DNA of 64,000 nucleotides from Scilla litardierei. Lineage: Eukaryota; Streptophyta; Magnoliopsida; Asparagales; Asparagaceae. A model generated the notes under the pieces. It made no database searches. It had not been told where the DNA came from and worked only from the letters and a program-made list of their open reading frames with translations. Within the stretch, counting starts at the first letter, position 1; each line of letters starts with the position of its first letter. This document shows, in pieces, positions 54,891-64,000 of this stretch. The position numbers and the translations under genes are program-made. Location of the stretch: contig CM061142.1 in assembly GCA_030789695.1 (NCBI GenBank), positions 803,318,817 through 803,382,816 of the forward strand. The letters are read 5' to 3'.

Positions 54891-56036
54891 TCACGAGGAA
54901 GTGGCATGATCAGCAGTCTCCGTGGGTCCAGTCGAGGGAGTGGACTCAGGCTCTGCTGCAAGGAGTGGTGTGTGAACTGAAGGGATTGTCGGGGCTGGAG
55001 TGGAGACATCGACGACTGGCTCTGGAGTATCAGCAGGAACATCAACAGGAACGACATGAGCAGAGACGTCAGTAGGAGCAGCAGCAGTATCAGAAGTCTG
55101 ATCCACTGGTGCAGAAGTCTCTGGAGCACCGGAAGAGGTGGCAGCTCCAGGAGCAGATGTGGTAGCAGCAGCAGGAGTGGCCTCAGTGCCACGAGCAGGA
55201 GAATCAAGGAGGTCATCGATATCCTCATCATCCATCTCCTCATCCTCAGAAACAGGAGGAGGGACCTCAACACCAATGACACGAGCAATACGACACAGAA
55301 TCTCCTCGGAACGAGCATACCGAGACTCGAGACGACGAACGTCACGAGCGAGACTCTCAAGAGTGGTGGGAGGTGTGGAAGCAGCAGCTGCAGAAGAAGT
55401 GCCCTGAGAAGCTGAAGGAGTCGCCTGCTGCACGTGACGGAGTGCCGTAAGAGATTTCTTTACGGCCGTCGCGTTCAGTGGAGGACCAAGAGGACGCTCA
55501 TTGTCAGGAGGCAAAGGCACGCGAAAATGACGGAACACCAAATTCAACAGACAAGGATAAGGGATATGCACAGATTTAGTGGTCTTGCGAATACACTCGA
55601 AAGAGTCCATCTTATCGAGTATAACACGAGCCCAATTAATCTCACAACCCAAGAATAGAGCGTAAATCAACTTTAGGAACGGCTGGGATGGTAGAGAAGA
55701 TGAGCCGTACTTGGGAAGCAAGCACGACTTCAGAATGAGATTGGGGACCCATGCATTTGGCTTGAATGATTTCGATGGAACACCAATGAAAGCAGGAGGG
55801 ATCACATGGAAGATATCAACGAGAACAGACTGATCCAAAGAGGAGATATCATCAACTGAAATGTCTGACGGGAGGAGACCAGACGACGAACAACCAAGCA
55901 ACTCCCCCAAGATTTCTGCCGTGAGGACTATAGGAGTCCCAAGACAGTAGTCTCGATGGAGTGGCTCTCATCGTAGTGGCCCCGGACACGATTTGCATAG
56001 AATAGTTTGACCAGGCGAGGATAGGGTCGAGGGTTC
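54891..56036 (-). pseudogene. Transposase_32-like ORF of the SIRE-like element, 5' truncated
   Basis: A minus-strand frame, open from 55967 to 54891. Its first visible part, in another frame (about 55958-56030), reads LVKLFYANRVRGHYDES, the start typical of the 'putative plant transposon protein' domain (PF20167). A frameshift near 55950 then leads to GTPIVLTAEILGELLG, KPNAWVPNLILKSCLLPKYG and LIYALFLGCEINWARVIL. The C-terminal 180 residues are A-, P- and T-rich with acidic DEEMDDEDIDD. The N-terminus is cut by the Athila-like element at 56037. Function is unknown. Its position next to the 3' LTR matches the extra ORF that follows pol in some plant elements. Confidence 0.7.
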
Positions 56037-56282
56037 TGACGTGCGTTTATATTTCATATATTCACGCACGTTTTCTTTTGTGTTTCCCCGTGTTTTTCGC
56101 CGTCTTTTATTCGTTTTCTTGTATTTTCTCGTTTTCTTTCACTTTTCTTTGTTTATCCATGTTTGCAGGAGGTTGACCACGTAGGGGACGTTTAACGATG
56201 ATATCTCAAGTCCCCGGAGCAACGGGAGAAGTCACGCGTGATCCAGGGGGTCAAACATCGAAGAATTCATCTTTCAGCCCCT

Positions 56283-56650
56283 CACCCGGTCGGTTGGTCA
56301 TCTCCAACCGATCGGGTGATGCACGCGTGCACCACCCGGTCTCAGCTGGAGCTCACATGGAAGTCACCCGACCGGTTCGCAGACCGGTTCAGCGGGGGCC
56401 TGTTCTCTGTTTTCTCGAGCAAAATGCCAACCGATCGGATGACTCTCACCCGATTGGTTCACCTGTAGCTGAAGATGAGGAGCTGAAGACACGGGCACCA
56501 AACCGATCGCTTCACCCGACGGCTCCAAGATCCAACCGGTCACTCAAGAACTCACCCGACCGGTTCATGTGATCGGGTGAAAGCTCGTCGTTTTCTGTTA
56601 TTATTTTGTAACGGATCAACCGATCGGTTGACTTGTCAACCGATCGGTTG
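56283..56650 (+). promoter_or_regulatory. Array of CAACCGATCGGTTG-type palindromes in U3 of the Athila-like LTR
   Basis: About twelve copies of a 14-bp palindromic motif, exact or with the variants CACCCGACCGGTTC and CAACCGATCGGGTG. Two exact copies at 56617-56630 and 56637-56650 are 20 bases apart and end 11 bases before the TATA box. Other pairs: 56283 and 56305, 56428 and 56447, 56533 and 56553. Repeated in the 3' LTR. An enhancer or operator-like role is inferred. Confidence 0.75.
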
Positions 56651-56661
56651 ATGCGAGAGTC

Positions 56662-56669
56662 TATAAATA
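56662..56669 (+). promoter_or_regulatory. TATA box of the Athila-like LTR
   Basis: TATAAATA in CTATAAATAGAACCCC, 11 bases after the last CAACCGATCGGTTG. Confidence 0.75.
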
Positions 56670-57601
56670 GAACCCCTAGGGTTCCAGAAACGGGGAGCTG
56701 CTAGTTTTTTACTGTTTTCTCACATTGTGACGGCTGTAATTGTTACTCTTTTGTAAGTTTTCAGATCTTTCTCAAATTTTAGTATTGTCTTATCTACTCT
56801 ATTACTTCCACATTGCAATTGTCCGATTATGATTCCAACGGTTAATTTTTATTTAGATCGCTTTTTCATGGATTTTTGTGAGTAGTTCCCAAATCTGGGA
56901 TTTTGGTGGAAACCCCTTCGGGGGCTCTTTCCGATGCGTCCATAGGGTTAGGAAATCGATAGGGATTAGGAATCTAACGGTTACGCGGGGTGTTTCATTG
57001 TCATCGGCGGGAAAAAGACCGCCTTTGACCGTTGGGCCAAGGGGGAATAAACTTGGCGGTTGACTCCCTAGCCATAGCTCACACCCATAGCGTAGACGTC
57101 GAATCCTAGCACGCGGGAGCGGCAGGATGAGACGTTGGGAGTTATCATTGCGGGCTTAGTGCTCCCGAGATCGATCAGTGTTAATGGACACGGGAGTGCC
57201 CACTGATCGAATCCGAGAAGTCCGGTGTATCATCCTGGGCACCGACCGGAATATCGGGCCCATGGGACGCCTGTACCACTTTCAGAGGCAACGTCTCACC
57301 ATTAGACCCTAATCCCGATCGCTATCTATACCCGTAGGCCGTATCGGCGAGAGTCTCTCGTCGGGTTGGAAACCAAAGTCCCGGGTTTTCTTTCTTGTTG
57401 TTCATACCCTTCATTTCTTTCCGTGACAACCATTTACCGATTCGGGCTAGCTCGCCCCTCGGGGTGATTTAGGTCCTACCTGACCCAAGCACAACCTCGC
57501 CTCCCTGAGTTCGATATACCCGCACCCTACACTAACCGTGCACTTGCGGTAAACCGACACCGTGCCCATACCGTAAACTTCGGGGGCGCCGGTCAAGTTT
57601 A

Positions 57602-57619
57602 TGGCGCCGTTGCCGGGGA
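57602..57619 (+). promoter_or_regulatory. Primer-binding site for tRNA-Asp (Athila-like element)
   Basis: TGGCGCCGTTGCCGGGGA, complementary to the 3' end of plant tRNA-Asp, six bases after the LTR. Confidence 0.92.
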
Positions 57620-57757
57620 GGCAACGTGCTTGTTATTTTAGGATCTCTTGAACCCTCGTGTCTAGCTCTCATCCCTACCTCGCGATAATTTTCGCATTCT
57701 CCTTTTTCTTTTTATTTTTCTTATTTTTATTTCTTATTTTATCTGTTTCTTTCCCAC

Positions 57758-60226
57758 ATGTCGCTTCACGGGTGTTTGTTGTTTTTCATGCGCAGGAGTT
57801 CAAGGAGTCTTGACGGCTTGATTCCCCTCGATCCAGAGATTAACGCCACCCTTAGGCGTTTGGCCGCTGAGAAGCGAAGAAGAGAGGATCCCGAATCCAT
57901 GGAGGAGAACACCCCACCTCACAAGTCTCTGTTGGAGTACTTGATGCCATCCATCGAGTCGACTTTCGCCATCCGTTCTCCAGCTATTGCGGCCCAAAGC
58001 TTTAAGCTAAAGCCGTCTCTAGTGACATGGATCCAGCAGGACCAGTTTGCGGGTGCACCCATGGAGAGCCCGATCGAGCACCTAGACTCCTTCTTGGAGA
58101 AATGTGACACCTTCCGGATTAATGGTGTCACGACAGAGGCTATCCGTCTGTAGATGTTCCCCTTCTCTTTGCGAGTCAAAGCCAAGCAATGGCTTAGGGG
58201 GAAGGACCCCAACACTTTCAACACCTGGGAGAAGCTCTCCAACGCTTTTTTGACGAAGTTCTTTCCTCCAGGGGAAGACCATGAAGTTAAGGAGTGAGAT
58301 CTCCTCCTTCTCCCAGGCCAGCCACGAGTCCTTGCATGAAGCTTGGACGAGATATAAGGAAATGCAAAGAAGATGCCCTCACCATGAGCTTCCGAAGTGG
58401 CAGATTATTAATCTGTTCTACAATGGGTTGAGGGATGACCTGAAATCTTCTATGGACGCCGCGGCTGGGGGTTCCTTCATGTCTAGGAGCGAGGAAGATG
58501 CCGGACATATTCTGGAAATAATGGCATCCAACAATGAGCGGTGGTGTGACGAGAGAGCCACACCAAGATCCGGGGGTATACACAGAGTCGAGGACGTCGA
58601 CAAACTTTCAAGCAAGTTTGACTTGCTTTCGACCCAGATCTCCGCACTAATGGTAGGAGCCGGTGGGGGGCCGGTACACAGCAAATTTCTGCGGTAGAGT
58701 CCGAATTCTTTGGGGAATTTGACGGTGGTGACATCTCACCGTTAGATCAGGCGAGCGCACTATTTTACAACCCCACGGGAAATGCGCCGTATCCACCAAG
58801 GACCAATTCTAACCCGGTCTACTCTACAAACAACCGGAACCACCCCAACTTCAGTTACCGGCCACCATTTCAGCCCTCGCCGCCTCAGCAGCCACAGCAA
58901 CAAACATATCAGCCGGCTAGGCCACAGCAGAGCCAGGTTCAGCAGCAACCATTTCAGCAGCAACCATTTCAGCAACAACCTCAGCAACAATTTTATGCCC
59001 CCAGGAATCAGCAGCCAATCCAGCAGCAGCAGCAGTATGGCCAACAGAGGGCCGTCTCTCCGATTGAGTCTCTCTTGACTCAATATATTACCAACCAGGA
59101 GAAGATCAATCAAAAGCTGGAAATGGGTCAGCGGACCCTCACGGACCAAGTAACCCAGCTGGGGTTACAAGTGGCGAACCTTTCAAGGTCACAAAACCAA
59201 TTGCCGCCACAACCGGAGGTGAACCCGAGGGGAGCAACCCAAACATCGGCACTCGTGCACGAGCACGCAAATGTGTCCGCTATCGTTCTGAGAAGCAGGA
59301 CACAAATTCCTACTAGAGTGCCCCCTAGCAAACCGGAAGCACCATTGGTCGTTGAGAGACCGATCGAAAAATCAAACGACGACGGTGCTTCGTCATCAAA
59401 TCCTATGACTCCGGAGGGAGTCTCTGAAGAAGAGAAGAAGAAGAAGGAGGAAGGGAGCCCGAAAGTGTTCAAACCAGTTGTGCCATTTCCACAACGGTTA
59501 GCTCAGGCCAAAATTGATGAGAAATATGGCAAGTTCCTCGCCAAGGTCAAGGACCTAAGCCTGCAAATCCCCTTCCTAGAAGCAATCGAAACAATCCCCT
59601 CCTATGCAAAATTCCTGAAAGATTTGGTGACTAGAGGGTCTAGAAAGGAGAAAGTAGTATTGATGGCGGAGTGTAGTGCTCTCATCCAGAGGGCAAATCT
59701 GCCGAAACTCAAGGACCCGGGGAGCTTCTCAATTCCTTTCACGATCGGGGCAGTAAAGATTCATCGTGCACTCGTCGATCTCGGAGCGAGTGTTAGTTTG
59801 ATGCCCTTGTCGATGTATAGAAGGATAGGAATTGGTGATTTGGAGCCCACCGGTATGACCCTACAACTAGCTGACCGGTCGGTCAAATATCCGGTGGGAA
59901 TTGTGGATAACCTCCCCGTTAATGTAAGAGGGGTGCATGTGCCAGTGGACTTTGTAGTCATGGACATGCCTGAAGACGCACACACCCCCATCATCCTGGG
60001 ACGGCCTTTCATGGCCACTGCTGGCGTTTTAATAGATGTGAAGAACGGAAAACTCTCTTTAAACGTCAGCGGAGAAAAAGTTGAGTTTGATCTGGGGTTG
60101 TCCATGAAGTACCCCGATCCCCCAGATGACCATCGGTGTAATTCGCTGGAGATAGAAGAAGAAAAAGCTGCTGAGGAGAGCTCCTGGGAGATTCTCTTAA
60201 GAAACCCCCCCTCCCCCCCCCGATGA
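57758..60226 (+). pseudogene. Gag-protease of the Athila-like element
   Basis: The N-terminal frame from 57758 (LIPLDPEINATLRRLAAEKR, EHLDSFLEKCDTFRINGV) is stopped by TAG at 58151-58153. A frameshift near 58270 leads to LHEAWTRYKEMQRRCPHH, and another near 58672 leads into a Q-rich part (58860-59060) after NRNHPNFSYRPP, a typical Athila gag motif. A CCHC knuckle expected at about 58670 is not seen. The last frame has coiled-coil-like residues (NQEKINQKLEMGQRTL) and the Athila-type protease: HRALVDLGASVSLMPLSMYR, QLADRSVKYPVGIVD, TPIILGRPFMATAGVLIDV. The active site reads DLGAS and not DTGAS, as is common in this group. It stops at 60224-60226. Confidence 0.88.
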
Positions 60227-60554
60227 CTTGGGGGATTCAGATGATGGAGACAGCCCCAAGAACAAAGAAGCTGCTGGAAAAGCGAGTGCAGCAAGAACGA
60301 CCCCTCCCGGGTTCCCCAAGGCTCCTCCTGCGAGGAGAACGGGGAAAGAGCCCATGGACCTCACTAAAGACGAGGTCCGGATCCTAAAGAAGATGGCGGG
60401 AAGCGCCAACACGAAAGAGAAGCCCCCGGATCCCAAGAACAAGGGGAGGGTAGTCGAGCGAATATATCTCCAGCCGCTGACTACTCCAAGGGCCTTCAGC
60501 TCCAATGAAGAAGAGATGCCGAACTTCGGGCATCACCCGTATCAACCACCGTGA
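60206..60554 (+). pseudogene. C-terminal extension of gag-protease behind a poly-C tract
   Basis: Right after the stop, a frame open to 60554 (GDSDDGDSPKNKEAAGK, MDLTKDEVRILKKMAG, FGHHPYQPP) continues in another phase. The switch lies in a CCCCCCCTCCCCCCCCCC run at 60206-60223, so a change in C count restores one frame. Either the run slipped in the copy, or it was misread, or ribosomes shift there. I do not recognise the extension. Confidence 0.55.
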
Positions 60555-60564
60555 ACATCTCTTG

Positions 60565-60615
60565 CGGGCGTCGAGCCAACGACGTTAAACAAGTGCGCTT
60601 CATGGGAGGCAACCC
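60565..60615 (+). promoter_or_regulatory. Conserved Athila motif after the coding region
   Basis: GTCGAGCCAACGACGTTAAA then GCGCTTCATGGGAGGCAACC is the conserved sequence that in Athila elements follows the end of pol. Its presence right after gag-protease marks the pol deletion. Confidence 0.6.
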
Positions 60616-60751
60616 ATGTTCTAAACTTTTTCCCCATTTTTTAGCGTTATTTTTGACTTTATTTTATCTACTTTTTTAAATAAAATCAGCCGCGAGAACA
60701 TCCGTTCGGGGACTTAGATAAATCTGTTGGTTTTTGCAGGAAACGAAGCCC

Positions 60752-61098
60752 CAACCGATCGGTTGATAACTCACCCAATCGGTTGGGATGTAGCAGATAC
60801 ATGTCGAGATCTGTCCCCAAATGAATCGATCGGTTGAAGAATGAGGAGACCGGGTGATAGACCGGGTGAGCTAGGGAGAACTCTCGGGAAATTTTGGGGA
60901 ATATCAACCGATCGGTTGAGTTCTAGCGCGATCGGTTGAAGCGACCGGGTGAGCAACCCTCAATTCTCGGGAAAATGAGTGGAGCAGCCAACCGATCGGT
61001 TGACAAGTAAACTGACCGGTTCGCCTGTAGCAATTCTTCGGCAAGAAATTTCGACCCAACCGTCAACCGATCGGGTGACAAGTCACCCGATCGGTTCG
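60752..61098 (+). promoter_or_regulatory. Second array of CAACCGATCGGTTG-type palindromes, internal
   Basis: Four motif pairs with 20-base spacing: 60752 and 60772, 60905 and 60925, 60989 and 61009, 61064 and 61084, plus single copies at 60823, 60848 and 60861. Within each pair the spacer is six bases. The last pair ends 11 bases before the TATAAATA at 61110, as in the LTR. Confidence 0.75.
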
Positions 61099-61109
61099 AC
61101 TTAAAACCC

Positions 61110-61117
61110 TATAAATA
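61110..61117 (+). promoter_or_regulatory. Internal TATA box of the Athila-like element
   Basis: TATAAATA in CCCTATAAATATCCC, preceded at the same distance as in the LTR by the palindrome pair, and followed by a pyrimidine-rich leader and an ATG at 61551. Confidence 0.65.
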
Positions 61118-61550
61118 TCCCTGACTGCCCATTCGATCCACACTCGGCATTTTTGAATCCGGAACCGCCGTTTTGACTCCTCTCGTGCGCCTGCCTTCTT
61201 TCTTCCCCAAAATCAACCTCGATCGTCTTTTCCCGCCATCTCCCTACCCGTCCACCATCGATTTCTCTCCATTCTCCTCGATCCCTCACACACACAAAAC
61301 CCTAACTTTCACCCATTCTCCCCAACATCGAAACTTGTTGAAGAAACCGCCGCGGCTCCACAGCGTGCTCCTATCGCGTAGCATCGGGACGTCTACGAGC
61401 AACGATCTTCATCTCATTTGGGTAAACTCGCTCCTTTGCTCGATTTTTATTTTTACCCCAAATATTCCATTTGCTCGTTGGTCGTGTTTCGTGTCTGTTT
61501 TGATTCATTGTACTTTTGCATACTCTCACACACGCACGACACCCGCACAA

Positions 61551-61894
61551 TGCCTCCCCGCCGTGTTAAACCCACCGATGCCAGCTCTTCGAACCCTAGG
61601 CCCACCCGTCGCGCTTGTGGCGCACAGCCCCCCGCTCAGCCCACCACCTCCAACCCATCTACCCCTGATCAAGACCAAGCCGATCGATTCACGGCCATGA
61701 TCCTCCTAGCTGGGCAGGGTGGTCGGATAACCGAGGAGTCCGTTGACCAAGACCTCCCCTTTCTTCAAAGCTTCATTCTCCACATCCGTGAAGACCCACC
61801 AAACATCTCCGAGCTTCACATTCCACCCCCCACGACCCCTGGTCCACAGCGCAGGCCCCCGTCACCACCTCCAGAGGGTGGTGCCCCTGCTTGA
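61551..61894 (+). CDS. Small ORF downstream of the internal promoter, Athila-like element
   Basis: 114 codons from ATG 61551 (context CACAATGCC) to TGA. Basic, Ser/Pro-rich N-terminus (MPPRRVKPTDASSSNPRP), a middle that may fold (DRFTAMILLAGQGG, DLPFLQSFILHIREDPPNIS) and a Pro-rich C-terminus. The start resembles the N-terminus of the extra ORFs of Athila/Tat elements (MPPRR followed by a Ser-rich run), so it may be a shortened version of one. It would be transcribed from the TATA box at 61110. No function is known. It is the only uninterrupted frame of size in the element. Confidence 0.5.
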
Positions 61895-62329
61895 TCTTTC
61901 TTTCCCTCTTTTGCCCCCCCATATTTGTGCCCATCTATCTTTTCGGGGCCCTGCTTTGTCTCCGTCGGAGGGGGGGACCATTCGCGTGTCGCTTTCTGAT
62001 TTCACCTTATTTGTTATTGACTCCCCCTTGCATATCTCTGGATTTCATTGATCATATCATTTCGCTAGCACTGTCTGGTCTAGCTTGGGGGACGTCTATT
62101 TTGGTGTGCTGTCGTGTTTTGTTTGTTTTTCTCATTTTTTGTGTGTGTGCTTGTTTTTCATTTTTTGAGTGTCGTGTCGTGTGGTTTTATTTTTATTTTC
62201 GTGTTGTTTGATTTTGATTTTGATCTTTCTTTCTTTTTCAGTTTCATCTATGTGTTTTCCCCGTTTTCATTTCTTTTTGTGTCAGTGCTATTCCCCCCCA
62301 TTTTCATTGCCCTCCCGTACTCACTCATA

Positions 62330-62365
62330 TTGCATTGAGGGCAATGCAAACTTCAGCTTGGGGGA
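62330..62365 (+). promoter_or_regulatory. Conserved TTGAGGGCAATG plus CTTGGGGGAG motif
   Basis: ATTGAGGGCAATGCAAAC then TTCAGCTTGGGGGAG. A match to the minus-strand Athila-like element at 2224-2260. Probably an internal PPT. Confidence 0.6.
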
Positions 62366-63628
62366 GTCGCACTGTGTGCGTCGTTTGAGTCCTTCTTTTT
62401 TGTTTTTTGTGTCGTTTTCATCGTGTTTTTATTTTTTCTTTCTTCTTTTTAGCTCTTTCTCCTAGAGATGAATCCTATGATGAATCGCCACAAAGTCAAC
62501 ACACCTAGCATTGCATCGATAATCACACTCACTAACCCTAGGATTTCGAGTCCTCTTGCATTTCACGCATTGTGGGTCCACTTAGCTTTCTTGTGAGTCG
62601 TGCGTCGTGCCTATCTATTTGGTGTGCTTCTGTTTTGTGATTTTACTTTATATACCTGTCCAGGAATGACCCCTAGATTATCATGCTTCGATTTGAATAT
62701 GCGGTATTTGTTTCTACTATATGCATGCTATATTTATATCGTATATTTCAATTCGCATGCGTCGGGATTCCACAATTAAGGACTAGGATAACCCATTTAG
62801 CCTATGCTCTATTTAGCGAGAATAGTTTCCTTTGCCCGAGTGTTTAGATTTCGACTTCTTTTTTGTTTTACTTGGTGCAAATCCCCTCGTCGTGTACCGT
62901 TCTCCCACTTGGGGGAGTGCACATGTGTATAGCCAAAAACCCAAAAATCCAAAAAAAAATAGAAAAAAGGAAAAGAAAAACCCAAAAAGAGAGGAAAAGA
63001 AAAATTTTGTATAGCCGAAAAGCCAAAAAAAATATACAAATGCACAAAAACCCAAAAAAATTCCCGTGTGAATATTTTTTCCTACTTACCGAGAATAAAG
63101 GGAAGGCGAGAATTTGCACCGAGTGTTCTACTCCACATCATCTCAACCCCCATCGTTATCAAAAACACTTGGCTTAGGAACTTTTTAGCTAGTATCTAGG
63201 CTATAGTGGCGTGATTTCCTTAACCCTAGTTGTCGAGTCCCCGATGCATGATACACTTCTATTCTTACTCTTCTCATGCATGCTTGAACTTATATTCGCC
63301 GCTTAATTCAATTCGAATCGATATTTGGGTCATGTCTTGGATTTGTGTAAATCGAGCCTCATAGCACATTGTAGAAAGCGACACCATTTGCTAGCACACG
63401 ACCACACTCACTCGCGCTTCACCGCGTGGGCCCACGACACTTATTTGGACTCGTTTTCCTAGGTTTAGTGGTGTGATTTGGCGTTTGCTTGCTTGGTGTG
63501 TCGTTTTAGATTTTGGTGGCTCTGACGGACGATCTAGGATTTAGAGTTTTCTTTTTCTCTCTTCTTCCTCTCTATTTTCTCCCTCCGAGCTCCTACTCTC
63601 ACTCGTCTTCCTCGAGGACGAGGAAGAG

Positions 63629-63645
63629 TTCAGCTTGGGGGATTT
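63629..63645 (+). promoter_or_regulatory. 3' polypurine tract of the Athila-like element
   Basis: GTTCAGCTTGGGGGATT directly before TGACGTGCG at 63646. Confidence 0.8.
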
Positions 63646-64000
63646 TGACGTGCGTTTATATTTCATATATTCACGCACGTTTTCTTTTGTGTTTCCCCAT
63701 GTTTTTCGCCGTCTTTTATTCGTTTTCTTGTATTTTCTCGTTTTCTTTCACTTTTCTTTGTTTATCCATGTTTGCAGGAGGTTGACCACGTAGGGGACGT
63801 TTAACGATGATATCTCAAGTCCCCGGAGGAAAGGGAGAAGTCACGCGTGATCCAGGGGGTCAAACGTCGAAGAATTCATCTTTCAGCCCCTCACCCGGTC
63901 GGTTGGTCATCTCCAACCGATCGGGTGATGCACGCGTGCACCACCCGGTCTCAGCCGGAGCTCACATGGAAGTCACCCGACCGGTTCGCAGACCGGTTCA
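63646..64000 (+). repeat. 3' LTR of the Athila-like element, partial
   Basis: 355 bases matching 56037-56391 with a few substitutions, cut off by the window end. By eye about four or five differences, so the insertion is fairly young. Confidence 0.93.

Larger units (their letters stand above)
56037..57595 (+). repeat. 5' LTR of the Athila-like element
   Basis: It begins TGACGTGCG and ends GCGCCGGTCA, with TGAC/GTCA inverted termini. 1559 bp. The first 355 bases recur at 63646-64000 with few differences (for example CCCGTG against CCCATG, AGCAACGGG against AGGAAAGGG). U3 holds the CCGATCGG motif array and TATA box. Confidence 0.93.
61895..63645 (+). other. 3' untranslated region of the Athila-like element
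   Basis: T-rich, with an A-rich block at 62930-63060. CTTGGGGGA occurs near 62085, 62355, 62910 and 63634; only the last adjoins an LTR. The frames here (for example 62114-62338) are homopolymer-driven. Confidence 0.7.
56037..64000 (+). mobile_element. Athila-like Ty3 element without RT or integrase, two promoter modules, runs off the window
   Basis: 5' LTR 56037-57595, tRNA-Asp PBS 57602-57619, gag-protease 57758-60226 (with extension to 60554), a post-coding conserved motif (60565-60615), a second promoter-like module (60752-61117), a 114-codon ORF (61551-61894), four PPT-like motifs, and the 3' LTR from 63646 to the window edge. Protease is followed directly by the motif that normally follows pol, so RT, RNase H and integrase have been removed. 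If the 3' LTR is the same length, the element is about 9.2 kb. It is inserted into the ORF of the SIRE-like element. Confidence 0.9.

Noticed and set aside
54824..55360. Leucine-rich 178-aa minus frame
   Set aside because: An out-of-frame shadow of the A/P/T-rich tail of the Transposase_32-like ORF.
58760..59149. Leucine-rich minus frame of 129 aa
   Set aside because: The complement of the CAG-rich (poly-Gln) segment of gag; CTG codons read as leucine.
62114..62465. Phe-rich frames suggesting a membrane protein
   Set aside because: T homopolymer-driven reading of the 3' untranslated region.

Overview
This window is a nested retrotransposon cluster from a flowering-plant nuclear genome. I find no host gene that I can defend, no rRNA or tRNA gene, no CRISPR array and no bacterial-style operon. 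Nearly all of the sequence belongs to LTR retrotransposons: Ty3/gypsy of the Athila/Tat type, chromovirus-like LTRs, Ty1/copia, and a SIRE/Maximus-like copia. One small hAT-like MITE is also present. The species cannot be named from this sequence. The assignments rest on paired LTRs with matching 5-bp target-site duplications (TSDs), primer-binding sites (PBS) complementary to tRNA-Asp or initiator tRNA-Met, polypurine tracts (PPT), and recognisable gag, protease, integrase, RT and RNase H motifs.

Layout from left to right. 1-8750: a minus-strand Athila/Tat-like element without pol (5' LTR 6717-8750, tRNA-Asp PBS 6692-6710, gag remnant about 2640-3392), split by a 3.1-kb chromovirus-like solo LTR (3393-6517, TSD CTGCA). 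8756-9240, 25902-25957 and 40995-42111 appear to be three pieces of one older host segment, separated by two nested composites. Composite one (9241-25896, TSD TATTC) is a minus-strand Tat-lineage element with gag, no pol, tandem repeats and an antisense spliced-looking gene; it is interrupted by copia element 1 (12644-21661, TSD GCTTC). Composite two (25958-40989, TSD CCAAA) is an Ale-like copia (copia 2) with 146-bp LTRs, interrupted by copia element 3 (28863-36719, TSD TTTGT) and by a MITE (27210-27685, 8-bp TSD). 42112-48000 is a plus-strand copia (copia 4) with a 3-kb repeat-filled leader and a decayed pol. 48001-51379 is a second chromovirus-like LTR. 52194-56036 is the 3' part of a SIRE-like element with a Transposase_32-like ORF. 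56037-64000 is a plus-strand Athila-like element with gag and protease but no RT or integrase, running off the window.

Functionally this is a mixture of dead or non-autonomous elements that would depend on enzymes supplied in trans. All three Ty3 elements with visible internal regions lack RT and integrase. The copia polyproteins carry stops and frameshifts. Three unrelated LTRs (Athila minus, SIRE-like, Athila plus) carry arrays of dyad-symmetric motifs just upstream of a TATA box. Several leaders carry GC-rich simple arrays just downstream of the start of transcription.

The two observations most worth testing are these. First, the Athila-like element at 56037 has a paired 14-bp palindrome at a 20-bp period in front of both its LTR TATA box and a second, internal TATA box. 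Second, the Ale-like copia has a PBS that matches the anticodon arm of tRNA-Ile with G at the inosine position, which suggests priming from a half-tRNA.
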